Of a stretch of 64,000 nucleotides of DNA, positions 23,578 to 34,732 are shown piece by piece. The DNA comes from Nectonema munidae (taxonomy: Eukaryota; Nematomorpha; Nectonematoida; Nectonematidae): NCBI GenBank assembly GCA_030549495.1, contig JAUIRK010000925.1, forward strand, positions 806,001-870,000, given 5' to 3'. A program made the position numbers and the translations under genes. Within the stretch, counting starts at the first letter, position 1, and every line of letters begins with the position of its first letter. The notes below the pieces were generated by a model. It was given only the letters and a program-made list of their open reading frames with translations. It made no database searches and was not told the origin of the DNA.

Positions 23578-24306
23578 CACTTGGAAAATCATCAACAGGG
23601 CTAATATTGCGTTTTCACTTGAAAATGATTCTTAGATCAACATATGGCAGTGAGAGGAAATTAATTTTTGTTAAGAGTTTATAAGAATTCATTCATGTAT
23701 AAGTTTAATTAAAAATAATATTCTAAATTTTAGGTTCTATATAGTTTTGTTGACAGAATTACGAGATTTTGGCAACAAATATTTTTTCCCAAATATAAAT
23801 ATAATTTATATAAAATAATGAAATTTTTTTGTTTTCTTATGACTTATTTAAGAGCTGAGCGACTGTAAGTTCGTTATTCACTTAGTTAACCCTTTCAAGC
23901 ACACAAAATTTTTTAGAGAGATATTAAAAATTTTTACATTGAAAAAGTTTTGATGGTAAGACTAAAATAAACGTTCAATCAATAAAAAGTTCAGTGTTCT
24001 AAATATTCATATGGAACGCCGGTGGCTCATTGTGTTTATAAGGAAAAAAATTAAGATTTTTTTTAATTTTTTAAAAAAAATAAAATAAATATTTTTGAGA
24101 CATAAACAATTTTTGCACTCGATCAAGTTGAAATCTTTTGGGTATAAAGATGGGATATGAGTACACCATTGTGCACATCGAGTTCAAAATTTCGAGGCGC
24201 TTCTTTCATACGTAAATAATTTCTTGTATTATTTTGGAAAAAATATCAAAGTACTGATTGAGTTAAGACTTTTGTATTTTGAATGAAACCCGGGTGATCC
24301 ATTGTC
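23578..24306. other. AT-rich, one possible piggyBac-type end
   Basis: At 23887 gTTAACCCtttcaagcacac has the TTAA-CCC form of a piggyBac terminus. No convincing partner end was found. No coding sequence recognised. Confidence 0.35.
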
Positions 24307-24314
24307 CTCTAAGG

Positions 24315-24930
24315 CAAGGGTTCTCAACCTGTTTTCTACCATGGCGCCCTTTTTGCTCAAATTATGGCCCCATAAAGTTTTTCATATATTTTTCTATTTT
24401 TTAGAGGTCAAAAAAAGAAAATTCGTAACTTTTTCATGAAGTTATTCATTCAAACAAAATAACATCAAAGCAAAAAAACTGTAAAATTCCTTCAAAAATT
24501 ATAGGGCTTCTAAATCATAACTTTTTTTCATAATAGTTTAGAATAGAGTTGCTTTCCAATTGAGTCTTTTTTACTTCATATTAACGGTCTAAGCGTAAGT
24601 AGATGTGGAAACAAAACTATAAAAAGTCCATGAAAATAGAATTTTCATATAAAATTTCAAGATATAGTTGCTAAAATAGTTTTTGCATCATATGTATATA
24701 AAATAGAAAAATCGACAAAGCTTTGGAGCATTTTTATAAATAAAAATGAGCCTTTTCGTCAACTTACCTTTTTAATTTAAGTATCCATTTATATCAATAC
24801 GAACTTATAACTTGTTTTGTGACTTCTCTACGATCTGATGTATTGTATTTAAATCATATATTTTTCTGAGCCCTCTTAAAATTTCTTATGGCCCCTCAAG
24901 GGGCCATATGGCCAACGTTGAGAAATCCTG
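24315..24930. mobile_element. hAT-type non-autonomous element, 616 bp
   Basis: The left end is caagggttctcaacctg; the right end ggccaacgttgagaaatcctg is its imperfect inverse. The flanks are ctctaagg at 24307-24314 and 24931-24938, a perfect 8-bp duplication. Interior motifs accatggcgccc and aaggggccatatggcc extend the inverted repeat. No transposase is encoded. Confidence 0.93.
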
Positions 24931-25327
24931 CTCTAAGGTATAAAATACACCTGAAAACAATTTAAATATTTCAATATAATGATTATATTTCTTAAATGTT
25001 TTGATAGTGAAATCAATATTTACATTTATAGATGAAAATGAAAAACATTTACAGTCTTTTTGAAGGCATAAAATTTTTTTACAAGCTGCACAAAAATTAA
25101 TTGTTCCATATCTTTTTTATTTTTAGAGCAAACATGACGACGCTGTCTTTTTTCACTAAAATTTTGAAGATAAAAGGAATTATTTCGCTAAAGTTAGACA
25201 AGCGTGCTTGGCTTCTTGATGTCAAGTTATTATCAATGGTGTAACAAAACTGGCTTGGAACGAATAAAGATTTGGAATAACTAATATTTAAATGTTAAAA
25301 GCCGAATAGGAATTGATAAGTGTACAA

Positions 25328-25655
25328 AGTGGCGATATCGCCCTCCTTGTGGTGGATGAGAGTTTTCTAGGGGTCGATTATTACATAGAGGTTGAAAGGG
25401 GTCGGTTATATTATGGAGAACCAATTAAATTTCTAAGCAGGAAAAAATCGAGATAGTCATGGGAAGTTATTTATTAGTATATAAACAAAAGATAATATAT
25501 TATTTTAAAGGTAAGTGTTCATATACTATTTGTCATCAGAAATGCAATAAAATTATTTCATATTTTTATTAAACTTGTCTGGGGGTCGAGGGGAAAGCAA
25601 ATAATCTATGAAGGGGTTTACAGTTTAAAAAGTTTGAGGACCCTTGTTGTAGACC
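25328..25655. mobile_element. hAT-like non-autonomous fragment shared with 33290-33550
   Basis: It starts caaagtggcgatat and shares gttttctaggggtcgattat, tcgagatagtca and ttattagtatataaacaaa with the sequence at 33290-33550. It ends tttgaggacccttg, the inverse of a CAAGGGTCCTCAAA-type hAT end. A target duplication is not evident. Confidence 0.55.
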
Positions 25656-26290
25656 GATGATCAAAATTATTTTTATACTGGTTTCACAAATGAACATTTC
25701 CCATGTAATAATTTTAATTTGCGATCTTTGTAGGGGTATCCAGAGGACGTGTTTTAAAGCTCAGCCCGGTATTGCAATGCTTGATGAACTGATTTCTAAA
25801 ATAATAGATATATAAAGTTGCAATTTATAATTATATTTTGGTTTTCGTTACAGAGACAATTCTTACATTTCTTTTTGGACGTTTCCTACCCATTTTCTCT
25901 AATTTCTGGGTAAGAAAAGTTTTGTTTAAAAAATGTCTTGAACTCCTATAATTACGTATAATTGATTTTTTTATTTTATAATAAATTTATTCCCTAAAAG
26001 CATAATGCAGCTCTGAAATCCCAAATAAAAAAATAGGAAAAACCATTGGAAAAAAACTTTTCTTTAAATCAAATTCTCACATCGTAAGAATTACATTTCA
26101 AAAATGAAAAAATCATTAAATATTTTGTAAGTTTTCTTATGTTTTACTCGATTTTAATTAAAAACTCTGAGAAAATTTTGAAAACATTTGTATATATACA
26201 CAACATTAATATTTATATACCAGAAACATATGTTAATTCGGTCAGAATTAATCAATTTTTTTTATCATTTCGGACCCTAGTATTGCGGGT
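25656..26290. other. No gene recognised
   Basis: AT-rich. No domain seen on either strand. Confidence 0.5.
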
Positions 26291-26440
26291 GCTTAGTCAA
26301 AACGGCATAAAACCAAAACAGCTCAAAACAAAAACGGCCCAAAACAAAAACGTCCCAAAACAAAAACGGTCAAAAGCAAAACGGATATAACCAAACAGCC
26401 TAAACATAACCAAACAGCCAAACCCAAACGGACCAAAATT
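26291..26440. repeat. CAAAACG-type array, degenerate
   Basis: It begins gtgcttagtcaaaacggc and continues with five to eight degenerate aaaacaaaaacggccc units, then aaccaaacagcc units. The start resembles the terminus ggttcctagtcaaaac of the inverted-repeat element at 31829-32168. A shorter piece lies at about 26670-26700. Confidence 0.7.
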
Positions 26441-27199
26441 AAAATTAAACAATTTTATCAAAGTTGTTTTAATTTTTTTATAGATTTTAAATTTTATATT
26501 CAATTTTTTGATTTATTCATTATTTTTGATTTTATTCTTTGGACATTTTTATTTCATTTTGTTTAAATTTTTAAATTTTTATATAGATTTTTAGAGGCTA
26601 TTTATAATTTTTTCAATTTTTTGTAAAATTTGAATTCAAAATGGAAAGTTTTTAAGAAAATCTGAAACCAAAAGTAACCAAAAACCAAAACGGCTATAAA
26701 ACAATAATTTTTTAAACCAAAAAAACAAAAAAAAAATTTTAACTTAGTCATTTTCAAAGCTTGTTATGTTTTTTAAATGTCATTTTTTATTTGAAATCCT
26801 AAATTTTTCAATTTTGATCTCTGAATAAAACCTTCAAGTCTTGATAGTTTTTGTTATTCATATATAGATATTTCAAGAAAATTCTTAACTTATATTTTTT
26901 TCTTTGTTATTTTACTTTTAAACCGGATTTTAAAATAAAAATATTTTTTTGGTTTTGACTTAATATTTTGTGTACACGCTTGAATCTATGCTCTCAATTT
27001 ATTCTGTGATTTCAAAATTAACTTCGAACCTTCATTTTTTGCCAAATATTTTTAAAACATAAAACTCTTATCAGCCTACTAAACTACATATGTAGAAAAC
27101 ACAATTTTGAATGTTCATATGTGTAAACACCAAAAATGTGAAACTTGAAAAGATGAAGTAAATATATCAGAAGAAGCCCTTATCACAATGAAAACAAAA

Positions 27200-27575
27200 T
27201 TTGCATTCTTATTTCAAAAAACTACATATGCCAGGCGTGTGAGTTTAAGATCAAAATCAATAAGGTGCAAATCTATGAAAAGGTTAAGAAATCTTGCAAT
27301 TATATTTTTTGTATATTTACTATGTGTTCTAAATCAGTGTTTTCATGTTTGTTGGTACATTTCAAAAAACTACATATGCAGTTAAGGGAGCTTTCGAAGA
27401 CATTTTTTATGTAAGTTTATACAAAATATACTTTGTTCATTAAGTAATTATATATATTTTTGATACTTACTAATTGGTTTATATCGATTTTTACATGTTT
27501 TGTTACTAAATTTTTGAAAAACTACACATGTAGTCATGTGGGCTCTTGAAAGACATTTTTTATGTAAGCAGATAA
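27200..27575. repeat. Degenerate tandem repeat, about 150-bp unit
   Basis: The motif tttcaaaaaactacatatgc recurs at about 27215 and 27360, and as tttgaaaaactacacatgta at about 27514. The following block gacattttttatgtaag recurs at about 27399 and 27553. Two to three units. Confidence 0.65.
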
Positions 27576-27576
27576 G

Positions 27577-27948
27577 GGTTATCAGAGGGGGGCCCGAACA
27601 AAACCCCCCCTCCCCCCCGGACAAAAGCTCCCTAGACAAAAGCCCTCCCCCCTGGACAAAATCCCTCCTCCCTCCTGGACAAAATCCCTTTTCTCAAAAT
27701 AAGAAAGAGGATAGAACCCTCCTCTCTTTTAAACACAAAAACTTCATTTTAATATTAGAGTTAGTATAAACATAAGCCATAAATTTGATTTTAATATTAG
27801 ATTAATACAAAATTTGATTTAAATATTAGAATTAGTGTTAACAAAACATGAAAAGGACGTGTACAGACAAAAGCCCTACCTGACAAAATCCCTCCCTTCA
27901 GAATTAGATAGAAGACAACCCCCCCCTCCCCCCCCCCCCGCTCACAAA
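27577..27948. repeat. Left arm of a large inverted repeat
   Basis: C-rich sequence with ggacaaaatccctcc-type subrepeats, then an AT-rich part with aaatttgattttaatatta, then aggacgtgtacagacaaaag and ctacctgacaaaatccct. The order is mirrored at 28935-29305. The two arms are about 370 bp with a loop of about 990 bp. Confidence 0.85.
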
Positions 27949-27964
27949 ATCATAGCATCTACAG

Positions 27965-28105
27965 CAGGGGTCTCAAAGTCCTGGCCCGCAGGCCAACTGC
28001 GGCCCTCGGAATAATATTTTGTGGCCCTCAACTTGATTTCAAAGTTTAGTGACAGTTCGGCCCGCGACATCTGAAGATGGAGACCGCTTTATCATCGGTG
28101 ACTTT
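27965..28105. mobile_element. hAT-like GC-rich terminal fragment
   Basis: Begins caggggtctcaaagtcctgg and continues with cggccctcgg and ttcggcccgcgac. The start is of hAT-terminus form. No opposite end or target duplication was found. Confidence 0.45.
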
Positions 28106-28242
28106 TATAAAGCTGCCGACCAAAACCCCAGCATATTCACGCACTTTAATTCACTAATTAGTTAGCAGACCAAAATATTAGTCCATGTAGATCTGTTTAT
28201 GCGTGTACATGTGCACATACAAAAATTCTAAAAAAGCAAAAC

Positions 28243-28397
28243 TGTTCCTGGTCAAAACGGCCAAAAACCAAAACGGCCAAAACCAAAACGGCCAAAACCA
28301 AAACGGCCAAAACCAAAACGGCCAAAACCAAAACGGCCAAAACCAAAACGGCCAAAAACAAAAAAGGCCAAAACCAAAACGGCCAAAAAACAAAACT
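28243..28397. repeat. CAAAACGGCC minisatellite, 15-16-bp unit, about 9 copies
   Basis: It begins tgttcctggtcaaaacggcc and repeats gccaaaaccaaaacg. The first 20 bases match the terminus of the element at 31829-32168, so this is probably an expanded terminus. It abuts without a gap the piggyBac-like terminal module that starts at 28398. Frames across it are repeats and not genes. Confidence 0.9.
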
Positions 28398-28545
28398 ACT
28401 GAATTCAGCATAGTTGAAATATATATGTAACATTAAAAATATTTATAAAAACTTATTAATATGAGAAAAAATAGGGGGGGGGGCACTTTACGCCCCTCCC
28501 CAGCACTTGAGCGGACAAATTTTGCCCAGCACTAATAGGGTTAAT
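28398..28545. mobile_element. piggyBac-like terminal module, third copy
   Basis: The sequence actgaattcagcatagttga through cagcactaatagggTTAA is nearly the same as 1090-1241, including the GC-rich ggcactttacgcccc. Only the last part of one satellite unit is present. The left side is the CAAAACGGCC array, so the element is truncated. Confidence 0.75.
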
Positions 28546-28934
28546 GTTTAATTGTTATAGTTAAATTTTAATGTTTAATTGTTTCGATTATATTGACGTT
28601 GACGAAAAGAGAGGAGAATAAAAGGAGACATGAGAGAGAGGACACACCCCTCCCCCTCTCCTCCTCTCTTAAAATTCATCTGTTATTATTTGTTGTAAGT
28701 TTATTTGATTGCATGCAAAAGTTTTGAGCGGAAGTCTTCATCTCATCATACTACGCAATAATTTTTGTTGTACTTTCATCCGTATTTTGAACGAAAGCAC
28801 CTCTTTATATTAACACAGTAATTTTTGTTTCATCTCATCTGTAAATCTTCATATGTGAATATCACCTCTTTATATCATCATGCTACTCTGAAAAACATAA
28901 TTGAAAAACAAAATACATGCTCAATTAATTATGC
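28546..28934. other. Loop of the inverted repeat, no gene
   Basis: An AT-rich part with three cctctttatat blocks and a purine-rich gagaggagaataaaagg segment near 28610. No coding sequence. Confidence 0.45.
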
Positions 28935-29305
28935 TTAAGGAGGAGGGGGAGGGGGGGGGGCTTTGTCCTCTATCTCATTCTGAAAGGAGAGATTTTGTCA
29001 GGTAGGACTTTTGTCTATACACGTCCTTTTTGTGTTTTGTTAACACTAATTCTAATATTTAAATCAAGTTTTTGTATTACTCTAATATTAAAATCAAATG
29101 TATGGCTTGTGTTAATACTAACTCTAATATTAAAATCAAATTTTTGTGTTTAAAAGAGAGGGGGTTCTGTCCTCTTTCTCATTTTGAGAGAAGGGATTTT
29201 GTCCAGGGGGAGGGGAATTTTGTCCAGGGCAGGGGGAATTTTGTCCAGGGGGAGGGGAATTTTGTCGGGGGAGGGGGGATTTTGTCTGGACCCCCACTTC
29301 ATAGG
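28935..29305. repeat. Right arm of the large inverted repeat, with 20-bp subrepeats
   Basis: It is the inverse of 27577-27948. Near its end the unit ggggaattttgtccaggggg occurs about five times (29190-29290). Shared landmarks in inverse order include ttttgtcaggtaggacttttgtc, atacacgtcctttttgtg and ctctttctcattttgag. Confidence 0.85.
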
Positions 29306-30884
29306 GATGTACGATAAAAAATTATCAAGAAAATATTGGTTAATTTATAGGTTTAATTTTGGAGATTTTGTCAAGACGTTTAAATTCAAAGTTGGAAATA
29401 TAGAAAAAATGTTAGTAGCCAGATATCTACATAAAAAATTCTAAAATTGCAAAAAAATAAAAAACTGTCTCAAAAATATAAATTTAAAGACAATAAGAAA
29501 ATTGAAATAATCTCATTGTCCTCTTTGGTTTGGGTCCTTTTGGTCATTTTGATCAATAACCTATCCCATTGTGACTGAAAGCGTTAAATAGTTATTTTGT
29601 ATCTTATCTGGTTAGTTGAAGTATAAGTAGTTGGTTAGTTAGTTTTAAAAAATTCTTTTTTTCTTCCGAAATAAATAATAGCGTTCTTATTCTGCATATC
29701 TCCTGCATGACTTTATGCATCCCCACACATATATAGCGCAGCTCCTTGAAAGAGGCGTTTTATAAATTGTGGAGGAAATCTCGCGACCCACTTTATAGAG
29801 TTAATCGGATGCTAGTGAGAATAAGAGACTGGAATCTTGAAATAACTGCAATGATGTATGACATGATGAATTGACGTGCTTTTTGGAAAGGAATTACGCA
29901 CAATTAAATCAAATTTCTCCTGTCACAAAGCGAGCCATCATGTGATGACCAGCACTTCCTGTTGCACAGTTTTATCATTTTGCATACTTGACGAGACATG
30001 AAATAAGGCAGAGCAGTATATGAATGTCGACAGGCTTCCTTTTTGTCGAACACAACGATCTCACAGCCTGCTTTCAACTCCCCTAAACTCTCAAGTACTG
30101 CATGCTGCCTTGAAATTGCCACAGTTGAAAAACCCGTTAAATTAAAGCAATAAAATAATTTCAACCCTTATCGATAAAGTAGAAATAAGAAAGTAAATGC
30201 ATATATATATAATATAAATTAAGTATATTTCTAGGTGAAAATGTCTCCCAATTGAACTCAAACCAGAAAAAAGTCTCCTCTTGGTATTCACAGCGTACAA
30301 CGCAGAATTGATTTCAGGGCCAATTCTCTCTTAAGGCAATATGTCAATATTTTAAAGGCGTGCTTCCCACAATTGACGAGAGCAATTTGCTGAAAATATT
30401 TTGACTTTACTTCTAGTTTGTGTAAAGTTTCAGCAAAACTTGGAGTTTAGAAAAGAAATGCTAAACCAGTGAATAATAAAAATCGATTTCATTTAATATT
30501 AGTTATTTCAGTAATAAACATCAGCAAACACAAAAACAATGTTCAAAAATTTATACTTTACTTAAAAATTGAAAGGTCGTTTCAATATTGAATTCAAGCT
30601 CTGTAAGAAACCATTGTTGATTGAGGAACAAAAGTTCTTAGATCGGTTCCTATAGAGTATATTTTTTTTTTTTAAATAAAAAAATTAAATATATTTTTTA
30701 ACTAAATATGATAAAAAAAATTAAATATATGAAAAATATGAGACTTGATATTTTACTACGTCTATACATTTAAATTTCTTTGGGGGAATGAAAATTTTTT
30801 ACAGAGGATGTTTTTTAAGCCAAGCCTCTCTGAGGTGCGCCTGCTAATGTCTGAATATATAAATATTCAATGTTTTGCTTTTCA
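29306..30884. other. No gene recognised
   Basis: A minus-strand frame of 86 codons (30164-29904) contains scattered Cys and His but matches nothing I know. The rest is AT-rich. Confidence 0.4.
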
Positions 30885-30950
30885 GACGTTTTGGTTTTAT
30901 GGACGTTTTGGTTTCGGACGTTTTGGATTTCGGACGTTTTGACTATAAAC
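30885..30950. repeat. CAAAACG-type array, inverse orientation
   Basis: Four units of the form ggacgttttggtttc, ending ggacgttttgactat. It is the inverse strand of the arrays at 26291 and 31845 and ends like their terminus (gtcaaaac reversed). Confidence 0.75.
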
Positions 30951-30961
30951 CAAATATAGCA

Positions 30962-31060
30962 TAAGGTAGAATTTCGAGCGTGTATCGAACTATGTGCAAA
31001 AAGAACCCGAGACCTTGAAGTATTGAAGCCAAATAACCTTAGTAATCTTCGAAATAATTA
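30962..31060 (-). mobile_element. tRNA-derived SINE fragment
   Basis: The inverse strand contains caaggtctcgggttc, a B-box-like block, and the plus strand has gtgtatcgaactatgtg. It matches parts of the better copy at 36290-36480. Strongly decayed. Confidence 0.5.
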
Positions 31061-31820
31061 CATTTTTTATTTTGAATAGATAAACATAACTTATACAGTA
31101 TATTTTTGCCTACATTTTCTCGTTTTAAAACATATTTCAATAAGATACTAAGCTTAACTATAATTGTTATATTTTTGGAGGTTTCTTCTCTGAATTAAGA
31201 TGTAGAGGAATCTTTCCGTTTAAGAGTCTTATTCAGAAATATTTTACAAATATTTAAAAAAGATTTATAATTTTTTTGATTATAAGCATTTTAAGATGAT
31301 AAACAATGTTGTTTAAAAATTTAATATATAGTTGTTTACCTGAATTTACATATTTTTAGGTGAATCCACTTGAAAGAGTTAATCTTTTTCACATTTTAAA
31401 CCCGATTTTTTGATCTAAAAAATTCTATATTTTGTTGGTTTTTACCTAAATCCATATTTTTTTAATTAAACCCAGTTGAATCCTTTATTTAAAACTCTAA
31501 TTTTTTAAACATTTAATTAAACTTCTAGAATCATTTCTTCTGTTGAAAAATCCAATTTAAAGATTAGAGTTTTATGCACCAAATAGAAAAAAATTCAACA
31601 ATGAAAAAAAAATAATGTGGAAACAAAGCTTTTCGTAAAAATTTTTATTTTTATGCAATTCTTATTTAAAAAATTTTAAAATATCTTTTTATTTTTGTTT
31701 ACTTTGCCCAATTCAATATAACTTTTTACCATTTAAATCAAACTTGTTTAGGCATTGAAGCTTTCAATCCGAATGTTAACTTGGAAATTGAAATAGTTGT
31801 TAATATTAGTTTTATTGAGC
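31061..31820. other. No gene recognised
   Basis: Very AT-rich, nothing seen. Confidence 0.5.
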
Positions 31821-31828
31821 TTTGAAAG

Positions 31829-32168
31829 GGTTCCTAGTCAAAACCTCCGAAAACCAAAACGTCAAAAACTAAAATATCCGAAAAACAAAAAAGAATTTTT
31901 AATCTTTTTTCTAGCCATTCTGATAATACATAGCCGTTTTCAAATATAATAATACAAATCAGAGCTAAGGAAGAGAACTATACCAGATTTTAACTGTTTT
32001 TTAACAATTTTTTTGTTTCCCCAATTAATAAATGTATTAAACTTTGGTTGTATAATGTTTGTTAGCATAATGCAATAAAATGTCATGAAATAAACTAAAA
32101 ATTCATTTTTGATTTTCGGACGTTTTGATTTGGGACGTTTTAGTTTTCGGGCGTTTTGGCCAGGCACC
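31829..32168. mobile_element. Foldback-like inverted-repeat element, 340 bp, with 8-bp target duplication
   Basis: The left arm starts ggttcctagtcaaaac and the right arm, read in reverse, starts ggtgcctggccaaaacg. About 80 bp of inverted repeat follows on each side, made of degenerate CCGAAAACCAAAACGTC units and ending aaaagaattttt. Both sides are flanked by tttgaaag (31821-31828 and 32169-32176). It is a DNA-transposon-type element whose termini are built from tandem subrepeats. A 122-codon frame that crosses it is not a gene. Confidence 0.88.
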
Positions 32169-32176
32169 TTTGAAAG

Positions 32177-33049
32177 TAAGTAGCCATTGAAATCATTAAT
32201 TTGATTGATGAATTGAATTGATTCAATGATATGTAAACACTTATGCCACAATTTAATTTCTTTATTCATCCTCTTAATTATGTCGTTATTAAAAATCAAA
32301 GATATCATCTAGCTATCAAATCGAATAGGCAACTGGATGATTTGTCCGCATCCATCCTGTTCCAAAATTTGCTATTTTGCCCTTGCGAGAAAACGAAACT
32401 ACCCACAGCCCCTGCGCAAGTCAAATCTGTAGTGGGCTTCTCCCCGAAAGGAGTTTTATGAAAATTCTTGGTACTTGTGATTCAAAGCGAGTCCCACAAA
32501 TCCGCGTATGTTAACAAAAACCGTTTAGGCCTCCAAAATAAATATATGAAATAGGAGAAATAAATGGCTACGCTTAGATCCTGGAATTTTCCAATTTAAT
32601 TTTTTTCATTTCAAAAAAGTATTAAAATTATTTGTTAAGTTATGAAAGTTCAAAATTGTTATGTTTGCCGTGTATAATTAGCTTGCTTGTTAAGGCCATT
32701 TTAGATTTATTTATTTATGTACTATTTTGTTTTCTTTTACATTGTTTAAAAAAAGATCATACTGCTTGCGGATATTTGCATCCTTTGTATTTTTATTGGC
32801 AACCATATCAGCAGTTTTCTAACCTTATGAATACCAATAAGTGCATATTTATGCTATTTTTTATTTTAACCGCTATATTTTTCTTCAATGAATTTCAATT
32901 GTATCCCTCGATTTACATTTACATTAAATAAATTCTTCTTCTTCTTAGATCTTTTGGTTCCGGTTGAATTAACTAAGACGTGTTTTATAAGTTGGCTTTG
33001 AATTAGAAAAAGTACAATTATAAATATAACTGAAGTTGAATAAGAGACA
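32177..33049. other. Unrecognised sequence with a possible LINE-like 3' tail
   Basis: A moderately GC-rich stretch at 32330-32460 and a 99-codon hydrophobic frame (32632-32931) show no recognised domain. The stretch ends aaataaattcttcttcttctt (about 32925-32947), a poly(A)-signal-like motif plus a TTC microsatellite, as seen at some LINE tails. Confidence 0.35.
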
Positions 33050-33057
33050 ATCTGGAT

Positions 33058-34065
33058 CAGTGATTTCCAAACTGGAAATCAAATTTTAAATTTTAAAATT
33101 TTAAAACTAGCGTCAGGCAATTAATATAACTTGATTTTTTAGCTTGATTTATTTTGTTATCTCCATACGTATAAAGTAGAAAATATAAAATTCATAATAA
33201 CATATTTTAATATACTTACTTATCATCCTTTTATTTGAAAAACAATCACAAAGATCAATCATTTATAACATTTATTCCAAAGTGGTCGATATTGACCCGT
33301 AGAGTCGATGAGAGTTTTCTAGGGGTCGATTATAGAGGTTGTATGGGGATCGGTTATGTTATGGAGAATAGATTAAATTTCTAGGCCGGAAAAATCGAGA
33401 TAGTCAGTAAAGTTGTTTATTAGTATATAAACAAATAATAAAATATTATTTTATATATTATTATTTTAATGGTAAATTTTAATATGAATTATTTCTCATC
33501 ATCAGAAATTCAAAAAATGATTTAATATTTTTATCAAACTTGTCAATTTGATATAAATTTTGTTTACCTTTTTGACTCTCTAAAACTAATTTTTTAAACT
33601 TTGTTTATTTTTTTGATGTAGATAAATTATTTACATAAATAATTCCATTAAAAATTTCCTATTTTTTATTTCAATCTTATTTTTATTCCTAATTTCTATC
33701 AGATGTTATCCACATCGTCATGCGATTTTTGGGTGCATAGACTGACAGGGTGGCCAATCATTTTCACTCATTTGATCGATGAATTATCTTCATCGAAACA
33801 GTTCTTATTTATTTCAGTGTAAAGTTCTCTTATCCATGACTTGACACATGTAAGATGGAAGTTGTCTATCAATAAAGAATACCTTACTTAATTTGGAAAG
33901 CTACAGAAACGAAATCGCCTTGAGGTTGGAAGCTATTTAAAGGAATGAAGTGTAAATACAATGAATAATGTTACTTTTTTCAATTTTTTTTATTTTTAAA
34001 GGATGGGCTCAAAAGTTTTTAATATGCAAAGAGGGGCGTTGTTCAATAAGTTTTGAAAACCACTG
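33058..34065. mobile_element. hAT-type non-autonomous element, about 1.0 kb
   Basis: The left end is cagtgatttccaaactgg and the right end, read in reverse, is CAGTGGTTTTCAAAACTTATT. Flanks are atctggat and atctaaat, 6 of 8 matching, so the target duplication is decayed. The interior (33290-33550) shares a segment with 25328-25655, starting caaagtgg, and may be a nested insertion. Confidence 0.6.
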
Positions 34066-34460
34066 ATCTAAATGAAATAATGCTGAGAAGTCATATGAAT
34101 AAAAACACTTTAAGATTGTTCAAGAAAAAGCATAATTGTATTCATACGAGAGAATATAATCAAGGAAGGATACATTTTCGACCACTTTGGTCTTCAACAG
34201 ATCACAACTTTCAAGAAAATGTGATAACGGGCGTAGCTCTGAGAACATTAGTGAAGAAAACTAAATAAGAGAACTTAAATAGAAATTTATTTTATAAACA
34301 ATGTCGTTTATCATCATTATGAAATAATTAAGATCAAAAAACCAAAGTTGAAATAAACAATTCAGGTGGGTTTAACTTAAAAAAATGTAGATTCAGGTAA
34401 AATAACAAAAGTGCATTCAACAAAAAAGTCATGCCCTGTTAAAAGTGCCTATATAATGAT

Positions 34461-34724
34461 TAGAGATGTATAGGATGTGAAATTTTTAGTATCCTCGGAT
34501 TCGGATGCAAACATCAAATCTGACATCCTAGCGGATACAGATGCGGATATCATAATAGCTATTCTAAGCAAATGCAAGTTTTATACGTCTTAAAAAATTA
34601 GGGAGAATATTTCAATGTATATGTGATAAAGTGAAGATTGAAAAATTCTGAAAAAACCTTTGCTGAATATAGAAAAAAAGAACATGTTTAAAAATTTCGG
34701 ATGCGAATATCCAACACATCTCTA
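34461..34724. mobile_element. hAT-type MITE, 264 bp, TAGAGATG ends
   Basis: The ends are tagagatgtataggatg and aatatccaacacatctcta, an imperfect inverted repeat. Flanks are ataatgat on both sides (34453-34460, 34725-34732), a perfect 8-bp duplication. Inside are repeated gcggatgc/cggatac blocks. Non-coding. Confidence 0.93.
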
Positions 34725-34732
34725 ATAATGAT

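Noticed and set aside
28178-28433. Frames of about 77 codons on both strands (FWPFWF and QNGQ repeats)
   Set aside because: Translation of the CAAAACGGCC array; not genes.
29072-29444. Plus-strand frames rich in G, N, F, V, Q
   Set aside because: Made by the ggggaattttgtcc subrepeats of the inverted repeat arm.
32632-32931. 99-codon hydrophobic plus-strand frame
   Set aside because: No signal or domain pattern I can defend; likely a LINE tail or chance.
33700-33930. Possible Tc1/mariner piece on the minus strand
   Set aside because: One NDWPPCQS segment resembles the mariner WPPQSPD motif, but nothing else of the family is present.
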